A program made the position numbers and the translations under genes. 21,612 nucleotides of DNA, from the NCBI GenBank assembly GCA_039180385.1, contig JBCDDJ010000052.1, positions 1 to 21,612 of the forward strand, given 5' to 3'. Positions within the stretch are counted from its first letter, which is position 1. Every line of letters begins with the position of its first letter. Below are positions 15,548 to 21,612 of this stretch, piece by piece. The notes beneath the pieces were generated by a model. It ran no database searches, was not told the DNA's origin, and saw only the letters and a program-made list of their open reading frames with translations. Source of the DNA: SIO4C1 sp039180385. GTDB lineage: Bacteria > Cyanobacteriota > Cyanobacteriia > Phormidesmidales > Phormidesmidaceae.

Positions 15548-15579
15548 TGATCCTTAAAATTGATTCTTAAACTTATAGT
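15548..15579 (+). promoter_or_regulatory. Possible activator-type promoter: direct repeat next to a -10 box
   Basis: TGATCCTTAAA (15548-15558) and TGATTCTTAAA (15561-15571) form an 11-bp direct repeat with one mismatch and a 13-bp period. Two bases later comes TATAGT (15574-15579), a plausible -10 box 27 bp before the ATG of the PlsY-like/PEP-synthase-like fusion gene. There is no good -35 box, because the repeats occupy its place, as at activator-dependent promoters. The regulator is unknown. The remainder of the 229-bp gap shows only two adjacent GTCGAC sites near 15392-15404. Confidence 0.4.
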
Positions 15580-15606
15580 GGTGACCTTTCGTAGACCTAA
15601 CCATTT

Positions 15607-18546
15607 ATGACACTGCTACAGGTACTGGGTGCGCTATTAATTTTTGTCCTGTGTCCGCTGCTAGGGGGCTTGCCACTGACCGGGTGGATCGTGCGGCTGT
15701 TGGCCGGTAAACAGCTGCGAGAAACCGGCACCCGAAATGTCAGCGTCTCAGCCGCGTTTTACCATGGGGGCACCGCCGTAGGGGTTCTGACCGTGGCCGC
15801 CGAAGCCTTTAAGGGCATTGCCGCTGTCTTACTAGCACGCTACTTTTTTCCTCTGGATCCGATTTGGCCGGTAGTGGCCCTGATTGCCCTGGTGATGGGG
15901 CGCTACTGGATGGGGCGGGGGGCCGGGGTCACCAATGTGGTGTGGGGTTTTTGGATCTACGATCCGGTAGTGGCGGGTCTAACCTTTTTAATTAGCTTTA
16001 TTGGGTTTACCTTGTTTCGTCAGCGACAGCAGGGTCGTCTGTTGGTGTTGGTGTTACTGCCGCTGCTGACCGCCCTGCGCCATGGTGACGGTCTGCGGAT
16101 GGTGGCAGTGGCCTGTCTGTCTGGGATCATTTATTGGATTTATCAAAAGCTACCCGATGATTTAGATTTGCCCGCCAGTGGCGGGCGTGTTGAGTCCCAG
16201 TCGATGTTTCGCTTTTTTCGCGGGGAGGGTGCCTTGAAATCATTAGATCAGGTGTTGAAACCCGAGCAGGTGGGTGCAAAAGCAGCAACCCTCTCCCAGC
16301 TTAGGGCCTGGGGATATGCGGTGCCGATGGGCTACATCTTGCAAGCCGGAGACGACCCCGCCGCAATCCTGAACATTGCTCAGCCGTCGCCGTCGCAGCC
16401 TTTGGTGGTGCGGTCGTCTGCGGTAGGGGAAGATTCGTTGACGGCCTCGGCGGCGGGCCAGTATGTCTCGATTACGGATGTCACCAGTGCAGAGGAGCTG
16501 CAAGCTGCGATCGCAACCTGTTTCGCCGCCTATAACACTCCCTCAGCCGCTCGCTATCGTCAGGATCGCAACCTTCCTGAGGCCGGTATGAGCTTGCTAG
16601 TGCAGCAGCAGGTCAGGGGCGTCTTTTCCGGGGTGGCCTTTAGCCGCGATCCGGTGGCCCGCTGTGGCGATACGGTGGTGATCGAGGCCCTGCCAGGACC
16701 CGCTAGCCAGGTAGTATCAGGGCAGGTCACGCCCCAGCGATATCAGGTGGTCATCACCCCCACAGATCTGCAACCGGGGGATGCGTGGCAGCTGCCCGAG
16801 GCCCTTACCCTGTCGGTGGAGGGCACCGGGGATCTGCCCGACCGACTGGTGCAGCAGGTCGCCTATCTGACCCGGCACCTGGAGCAAACCTTTAACGGCG
16901 TCCCCCAGGATGTGGAATGGAGCTACGACGGTGAGCAACTCTGGATGCTGCAAAGCCGACCGATCACCACGCTGGTGCCGATCTGGACCCGCAAGATCGC
17001 CGCCGAGGTTATCCCTGGCGTGATTCGCCCGCTGACCTGGTCGATTAACCGTCCGCTCACCTGCGGCGTCTGGGGGCAAATCTTTTCGATTGTCTTGGGC
17101 AAGCGGGCGGCGGGCATCGATTTTGAAGACACCGCCACACTGCACTACTCCCACGCCTATTTCAACGCCACGTTGCTGGGGGATATCTTTACGCGCATGG
17201 GGCTACCCCCAGAGAGCCTGGAGTTTTTGACCCGAGGGGCCAAGTTTAGCCGACCGCCGCTGCGGGCTACCCTGCTCAATGTGCCGGGGCTGTTGCGATT
17301 AGCGCAGAGAGAATGGCGGCTGCTCAAAGATTTTGAGCGCGATCATCAAGCTCACTTTCAACCTGGACTGCGGACACTTCAGCAGCAGCCTGTGACCCAG
17401 CTAGGCCCCCACGATCTTGTGCAGCGCATCGATTTGATTCTCACCCTGCTCGAAAAGGTGACCTACTACAACATCCTGGCTCCACTGGGGTTAGCCCTGC
17501 GGCAGTCTTTGCTCAAGGTCGATAGCGCCCTGCTCGATAACCGCGCTAGCCCCGAGATTCAAGCGGTCGAAGCGATTAAGGCCCTGGCCTTAAAGTCGCG
17601 ATCGCTGCTGGCCCGACTCGACTCGCTGCCCGACTCAGGAGCGTCTTTGTTTGCCCTGCTGGCGGAGCATCCCGAAGGCCATCAGGTATTTGACGACTTG
17701 GAGATTTTTCTAGACGAATATGGCTACCTCAGCGAGGTCGCCACAGACATTGCCGTCCCCACCTGGCGCGATAACCCCCAGCCGGTAAGGGCCATGCTGG
17801 CCAGGTTTATGTTTTACCCCCCCACCTCCTCTAAATCATCTAACCCAGATACTGCAGAACCCCCCCCGGCTCCACCCGCCTGGAAAATCAGCCAGGTACA
17901 ATCCCGACTCGATCTCAAAGGCCAGGTCAGCGAAGTCTATAATCGATTGCTAGCAGCTCTACGCCAGTGCTTTTTAGTACAACAAGGGGCGTGGTTGGCC
18001 CAGGGCAAACTCCAGACAGAGGGGGATATCTTTTTTCTCAACTGGTCAGAGATTCGCCCCCAGCTGATGAACGGGGACACGACCCCGTGGCCTCAGCTGC
18101 AAAGCTTGATCGCAGTGCGTAAAGCCCTCTGGCAAGCAGATATCCAACGTCAGCAGGTGCCCTACCTCGCCTACGGCTGGGAACCAGCTGAAGCATCCTT
18201 TTTACCCGCTAGTGTCAGTCAGGATCGGGTTTTTCAAGGCATTGGCGCAAGCCCCGGCACGGTAGAAGGTGAAATCAAAATAATGACTTCGCTAAATTCG
18301 GGCATCGCCGTTGATAATCAAACCATCTTGGTGGTGCCCTACACCGATGCGGGGTGGGCACCGCTGCTTGCCCGGATTGGCGGCCTGATTGCGGAAGTGG
18401 GTGGCCAGCTCTCCCACGGGGCAATCGTGGCTCGAGAATACGGCATCCCGGCGGTCATGGATGTGGCCTCGGCCACCCAACGGTTCCAAAACGGCCAGCG
18501 CGTTCGGCTTGACGGCCAGCGCGGCACGGTCGAGGTTTTGTCATGA
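15607..18546 (+). CDS. PlsY-like membrane domain fused to a PEP-synthase-like phosphotransferase
   Basis: A 979-residue fusion. Residues 1-185 resemble the glycerol-3-phosphate acyltransferase PlsY, with about five membrane segments and a motif-1-like GTRNVSVSAAF (41-51). The usual GHxxPxFxxFKGGKG motif is altered to GRYWMGRGAG (98-107), so acyltransferase activity is uncertain. Residues 215-455 are an ATP-grasp PEP-synthase/PPDK N-terminal domain: VGAKAATLSQL (222-232), VVRSSAVGED (267-276), SGVAFSRDP, VVSGQVTP and QSRPIT (449-454). The middle (about 465-860) is helical, with a proline/serine linker near 737-755. The end is a swivelling phosphohistidine domain (GGQLSHGAIVAREYGIPAV, H937 catalytic). 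Family knowledge: such enzymes move phosphate from ATP via the histidine to pyruvate, a drug or another acceptor. The membrane domain suggests a lipid or membrane-bound acceptor (inference). A lipase-like gene follows after 20 bp. Similar fusions occur in other cyanobacteria, and I know no characterised one. Confidence 0.85.
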   Translation: MTLLQVLGALLIFVLCPLLGGLPLTGWIVRLLAGKQLRETGTRNVSVSAAFYHGGTAVGVLTVAAEAFKGIAAVLLARYFFPLDPIWPVVALIALVMGRYWMGRGAGVTNVVWGFWIYDPVVAGLTFLISFIGFTLFRQRQQGRLLVLVLLPLLTALRHGDGLRMVAVACLSGIIYWIYQKLPDDLDLPASGGRVESQSMFRFFRGEGALKSLDQVLKPEQVGAKAATLSQLRAWGYAVPMGYILQAGDDPAAILNIAQPSPSQPLVVRSSAVGEDSLTASAAGQYVSITDVTSAEELQAAIATCFAAYNTPSAARYRQDRNLPEAGMSLLVQQQVRGVFSGVAFSRDPVARCGDTVVIEALPGPASQVVSGQVTPQRYQVVITPTDLQPGDAWQLPEALTLSVEGTGDLPDRLVQQVAYLTRHLEQTFNGVPQDVEWSYDGEQLWMLQSRPITTLVPIWTRKIAAEVIPGVIRPLTWSINRPLTCGVWGQIFSIVLGKRAAGIDFEDTATLHYSHAYFNATLLGDIFTRMGLPPESLEFLTRGAKFSRPPLRATLLNVPGLLRLAQREWRLLKDFERDHQAHFQPGLRTLQQQPVTQLGPHDLVQRIDLILTLLEKVTYYNILAPLGLALRQSLLKVDSALLDNRASPEIQAVEAIKALALKSRSLLARLDSLPDSGASLFALLAEHPEGHQVFDDLEIFLDEYGYLSEVATDIAVPTWRDNPQPVRAMLARFMFYPPTSSKSSNPDTAEPPPAPPAWKISQVQSRLDLKGQVSEVYNRLLAALRQCFLVQQGAWLAQGKLQTEGDIFFLNWSEIRPQLMNGDTTPWPQLQSLIAVRKALWQADIQRQQVPYLAYGWEPAEASFLPASVSQDRVFQGIGASPGTVEGEIKIMTSLNSGIAVDNQTILVVPYTDAGWAPLLARIGGLIAEVGGQLSHGAIVAREYGIPAVMDVASATQRFQNGQRVRLDGQRGTVEVLS

Positions 18547-18566
18547 TTTAGCGTCATAATTGAGCC

Positions 18567-19427
18567 ATGGTCTCAGTTCAAACTTCTCATTTAGAAGGCA
18601 GTTTCAAGGGTGCACATGATCTAGAGCTTTATTACCAGGCCTGGTATCCAAGTCGGCCTGCCAAAGCTGCGATCGCACTCGTCCACGGCCTGGGTGAGCA
18701 TTGCGATCGCTACGACATGATGGCGATGGCCCTCGCCGATGCCGGATATGCCCTGTTTGGCTTTGATAATCAGGGCCATGGGCGTTCCGACGGGCAGCGC
18801 GGCCACATCGAGCAGTGGCAAGACTATCGCGATAATGTCTGTGCCTTTTTAGAGACCATTCGGGGGCATGAGCCCACGCTGCCAATTTTTATCTTGGGCC
18901 ATAGCCTGGGGGGGCTGATCGTCTTGGACTATGTCCTACACCAACCCAGCAATCTTGTCGGCGTCGTGGTCAGCGGCCCCCCGATTCGCCCGGTGGGGGT
19001 CGCCAAGCCCTATCTGGTTGCGCTTGTACGGCTGTTTTCGGACTGGTTTCCCCGCCTGTCCCTTAGCGTAGACATGGGTAAAGCGGCCCTCTCCCGCGAC
19101 CCCGAGGTGGTTCGACAGACCCAAGCCGATCCCTTGATTCATTCGGTGGCGACCCTGCGCTGGGGGGCCGAAGCGATGAAGGCCATTGCCCACGTACGAA
19201 AGCAGATTAGCACCCTCAAACTACCGATTTTGCTGATCCATGGGGATGCTGACAGCATCAACGATGTCAGCGGCAGTCAGGAGCTGTATGAGGGGGTTGC
19301 GATCGCAGACAAAACCCTCAAGATCTACCCCGGCAACTACCACGAACCCCACAATGATCTCGACCGAGATCAGGTCATGCGGGATTTGATCACCTGGTTA
19401 GACACCCATTTACCCGACGAGAGTTGA
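18567..19427 (+). CDS. Alpha/beta hydrolase, monoacylglycerol-lipase-like
   Basis: A 286-residue soluble serine hydrolase of the Hydrolase_4 / lysophospholipase L2 type, predicted to cleave monoacylglycerol or a lysolipid ester. Oxyanion-hole motif HGLGEH at 40-45, GHGRSDGQRGH at 70-80, nucleophile S113 in GHSLGG (111-116), acid D229 in HGDADSIND, and base H259 in YHEPHND. The triad and spacing match bacterial and human monoacylglycerol lipases. There is no signal peptide. It starts at ATG 18567, 20 bp after the fusion gene stop, with only a weak GAG in place of a Shine-Dalgarno, so it is probably co-transcribed and coupled. Its pairing with a PlsY-like domain points to glycerolipid turnover or remodelling (inference). 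It converges on the last gene with 92 bp between them, in which I see no clear terminator. Confidence 0.88.
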   Translation: MVSVQTSHLEGSFKGAHDLELYYQAWYPSRPAKAAIALVHGLGEHCDRYDMMAMALADAGYALFGFDNQGHGRSDGQRGHIEQWQDYRDNVCAFLETIRGHEPTLPIFILGHSLGGLIVLDYVLHQPSNLVGVVVSGPPIRPVGVAKPYLVALVRLFSDWFPRLSLSVDMGKAALSRDPEVVRQTQADPLIHSVATLRWGAEAMKAIAHVRKQISTLKLPILLIHGDADSINDVSGSQELYEGVAIADKTLKIYPGNYHEPHNDLDRDQVMRDLITWLDTHLPDES

Positions 19428-19519
19428 GTGGGTTTGATCCATGCAATTGCAACCTGTAGGCTCCATACGTCCTTGCCAGGCTTGCCCCTGACTGTTTGCC
19501 AATCGCCTTACACAGCTTT

Positions 19520-21612
19520 CTACAACTCTGCCAAATCGTCAGTGAGCAGTTTGTGGCCCATAGCATAGTTGGCAAACGCGGCAACACCATCTACCACGCT
19601 AAGGGCAATGGCTCCTTTAGGCCCCGTGAGTCTCAAGGGAGCCAAGAGGTTAGGCAGCCAGGAGACCACCTCATTGGCGATCTCTAAACCGGGTTTCTCT
19701 TCCTTCGGAATCGTTGTCAGATACCGGGTCGCTAGTCCGGCATCCACAATTGAGAAGACGAAGGCGGCCACAATCGAGGGCTCGTCGGCCCGCTTTAAGC
19801 GCTGGCGGGTGACGTCGTTCCCCTTGGCGTTAGCGATCTCTTTGCCCGTGAAAATGACAACATCAAGCAAATACACAGCCGTTCGCCAGCCCCACATTAC
19901 GCGTTCCCAGTATTCTTGCTCGTTTTTACTTTTGGAGACTTTGTGGGCAGCAACATTGTAGGGCCGCCCCCCAGGAAAACCGGGTGAGGAGGGGAAGCTG
20001 GCTAACCAGCTGAAGCCCCCCAGCACCAGGCTGACGACCTCGAAGCCAAAACCAGCCGTTTCTTCGTAAGGGTCATCAGCTTTTTCGGGCAAGACATCTA
20101 GGTAAGCAGTGATCATGCCGTTAATCACATCGGCGAGGAGGCCCGTATTGCCCCAATGTTGAATCGAGTTAATCCGCGCCAAGCTCGATCTCTGCACGCT
20201 GGCTCTGGGCTCAGTAGCCACCTGAGCGATCGCCCGCTCTCCCCCAACATTAGCTGCTTGTAGGCTCGCTTGGGAGGCAGCGCTCGCCTGAGCGTCTGCT
20301 TGAAAGGCCAAAGCCAGCGGCGGCTCATTTTTGAACGGAGTTTCGCCAAAAACGAGTTTGGAGACTATCGTCACGGGAATCGCCAGTAGCAAGCCCGTCA
20401 GATTCAGGATCGTCAGCTTGCCGCCCCCAATCAGCCGGAACAGTTGAGAGATAAAGGGGATTTTGATTTCGGCGTTGAGCAGATTTTTGAGCTGTTCAAT
20501 GGCCTCGGCGATCGCATCCAAAAAGCCCAGCGCCAAGTTCTCGACTGCTTCCAGCAGTTGAATGACGACATCTCTGAGGGTTTCCACCAGCACGATCACC
20601 GCCAACTGCGGTTTCAGCGGATTGGCAATCAGCGTGGCAATGGTTTCACCCAGCCCTTCAAACCCTCGCAGCACCGCCCCGACCCCGTCGGCAAAGGCTT
20701 CCGCAAAGTGGAACACGAAGTGCTCTGGCTTCGAGTCTCCGCTCGGCGGCGTCACGCCTCGGGGCGTGGGTCCGGCATCGTCTTGCTTGGAACCCCCCAT
20801 CAGCTTAGAGAAAAACCATTCGACTGCTTCGGGTAGCCCCGAGCCTCCCTCACGCACCTCTGAGGGGTCACCGCCCAGGGTTTCAATCAGGGCATTCATC
20901 CCTTCTTCGACGGTCTCTTGTAGCTCGTCCATAAAGTTGGCAACGGGGACTTTAACGGCTTCGACTTGCTGAGCAACGTAATCAAATCCATCGTTGATCG
21001 ACTGCACTAGATATTTCTGGGTGTCTAAGATATCGCCCCAGTCAAACAAAAACTGCAGGAACTCGATGAACTTTTTGATGCCATTCACGACTTTTTCAAC
21101 CACGGCTTCCACAAGCTCAGCCACCTTTTCAGCGGTATCAACCACAAAGTCAATGACTTCTTCAGCAGTTTTGACTACAAAGTGGACGACGCCCTTAACC
21201 GCGCCAACCACCACTGAGGTGGCTTTTTTGACGGCCTCTCGAATCCGTTTGCCGATTCTGAGCCGTTTGATTGCCCCTACCCGTCGAGCGCCGCCAATGC
21301 CAATCACGCCGGGCAGTTGAGTGTCTTTATCGGAGGGCTCTGAAATGGAAGCAATTTCACTGCTGGTAGCTTGACTAAGCAGCCGCGCAAAGTCATCCTG
21401 ACTGACTGGCTCTTCCTGAATCCCAGCATCCTCAGATCGTTTAGCGGCCACTGAAGCTGATACTAACCCCTGTGCTTGCAGGTTTGCCGCTTTCGCAACC
21501 ACCTGTGGACGATCGCCCTCGTCAGGCGCAGGCTTAAATTTCAGTTCCCAGGGCTGGTCGATCGCCGCGCCAGATACGACTCGCTCAGAGGACAGCACCC
21601 GGCTGCTGCCGC
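19520..21612 (-). CDS. Unrecognised protein with amphipathic 11-residue helical repeats (5' end outside window)
   Basis: The frame runs off the right edge. The first in-window start is GTG at 21598, giving at least 692 residues, and residues are numbered from there. Visible parts: a low-complexity acidic stretch (1-95); a basic patch RRVGAIKRLRIGKRIREAVKK (104-124 region); a long amphipathic helix with four 11-residue units (137-180); a tryptophan/aspartate motif FLFDWGDILDT (183-193); more helices; a Pro/Gly/Ser linker near 275-295; helical stretches with hydrophobic segments near 385-415, 510-530 and 615-635; and an alanine-rich spacer near 433-450. No catalytic motif, signal peptide or known domain is evident. 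It is likely the C-terminal part of a larger protein. Hendecad amphipathic helices often lie on lipid surfaces, so membrane or lipid association is a guess. I do not recognise the family. Confidence 0.7.
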   Translation of the reverse strand, partial: GSSRVLSSERVVSGAAIDQPWELKFKPAPDEGDRPQVVAKAANLQAQGLVSASVAAKRSEDAGIQEEPVSQDDFARLLSQATSSEIASISEPSDKDTQLPGVIGIGGARRVGAIKRLRIGKRIREAVKKATSVVVGAVKGVVHFVVKTAEEVIDFVVDTAEKVAELVEAVVEKVVNGIKKFIEFLQFLFDWGDILDTQKYLVQSINDGFDYVAQQVEAVKVPVANFMDELQETVEEGMNALIETLGGDPSEVREGGSGLPEAVEWFFSKLMGGSKQDDAGPTPRGVTPPSGDSKPEHFVFHFAEAFADGVGAVLRGFEGLGETIATLIANPLKPQLAVIVLVETLRDVVIQLLEAVENLALGFLDAIAEAIEQLKNLLNAEIKIPFISQLFRLIGGGKLTILNLTGLLLAIPVTIVSKLVFGETPFKNEPPLALAFQADAQASAASQASLQAANVGGERAIAQVATEPRASVQRSSLARINSIQHWGNTGLLADVINGMITAYLDVLPEKADDPYEETAGFGFEVVSLVLGGFSWLASFPSSPGFPGGRPYNVAAHKVSKSKNEQEYWERVMWGWRTAVYLLDVVIFTGKEIANAKGNDVTRQRLKRADEPSIVAAFVFSIVDAGLATRYLTTIPKEEKPGLEIANEVVSWLPNLLAPLRLTGPKGAIALSVVDGVAAFANYAMGHKLLTDDLAEL
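21059..21190 (-). repeat. Four 33-bp units encoding 11-residue amphipathic repeats
   Basis: Residues 137-180 of the last gene divide into four 11-residue units with the shared pattern V-(V/I/A)-x-(F/L)-(V)-V-x-T-A-E-(E/K). The first two are closest (VVHFVVKTAEE, then a near copy at 148-158). The nucleotide repeats are also visible, which suggests tandem duplication. Hendecad periodicity gives a nearly straight helix with one hydrophobic face. Confidence 0.65.

Noticed and set aside
15548..15573. Cyanobacterial Pho box upstream of the PlsY-like fusion
   Set aside because: Only two CTTAAA-type units with a 13-bp period, whereas Pho boxes have repeated units with an 11-bp period and a CC after TTAA.
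17817..17867. C7 (17817-17823) and C8 (17860-17867) tracts in the linker of the PlsY-like fusion, possible phase variation
   Set aside because: Similar tracts occur elsewhere in ordinary coding sequence here (C7 at 13237, G7 at 14694), so they seem to reflect general base and codon use. Read-level length variation would be needed to revive the idea.
1..21612. CRISPR array, tRNA, rRNA or insertion sequence
   Set aside because: No regularly spaced identical repeats with unique spacers, no cloverleaf-like sequence, no transposase or terminal inverted repeats were found on reading the gaps; a tool search (tRNAscan-SE, CRISPR finder, ISfinder) would confirm.

Overview
The window looks like a chromosomal segment of a cyanobacterium. 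Fifteen perfect copies of the cyanobacterial HIP1 octamer GCGATCGC are present: 1417, 2438, 6712, 8297, 9596, 11047, 13348, 14877, 16507, 17598, 18669, 18703, 19299, 20226 and 20508. The gene content also fits: a class III nucleotide cyclase fused to a STAND ATPase, an nSTAND/WD40 giant, a PlsY-like/PEP-synthase-like fusion and an RTX repeat protein. No rRNA, tRNA, transposase, integrase or CRISPR array is visible. Genus and species cannot be told from the sequence alone.

Layout. (1) 2-3133 (+): nucleotide cyclase / STAND ATPase / TPR sensor, open at the left edge. (2) 3151-3870 (-): a toxin-first HigB/HigA-like toxin-antitoxin operon with a very clear promoter and operator. It sits exactly between the true 3' end of the cyclase gene and a second, diverged, frameshifted copy of that end (3911-4070). 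(3) 4063-5019 (-): RTX-like calcium-binding protein. (4) 5172-6896 (-): flavin-dependent halogenase-like enzyme. (5) 6897-7711: an 815-bp AT-rich intergenic region full of inverted repeats, with four GTGA boxes at an exact 22-bp period. (6) 7712-13967 (+): a two-gene unit overlapping by 14 bp, made of a small P-loop ATPase followed by a 1647-residue protein (Walker-A-less NTPase-like domain, TPRs, nSTAND1-type ATPase, coiled coil, 14 WD40 repeats). (7) 14169-15377 (+): NupC-type nucleoside transporter. (8) 15607-19427 (+): PlsY-like membrane domain fused to a PEP-synthase-like phosphotransferase, then a monoacylglycerol-lipase-like hydrolase 20 bp downstream. (9) 19520 to the right edge (-): an unrecognised protein rich in amphipathic 11-residue helical repeats, open at its 5' end.

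How the genes may work together. The left two thirds reads as an accessory/conflict region: two NLR-like STAND sensors about 4.5 kb apart, with a toxin-antitoxin cassette and secreted/specialised-metabolism genes between them. The STAND pair at 7712-13967 carries two apparently active ATPase sites, one apparently dead NTPase-like domain and a two-propeller sensor, but no effector domain I recognise. It is the best candidate here for an undescribed system. The right third looks more like metabolism: nucleoside uptake, then a two-gene lipid-related unit whose substrate I cannot name.
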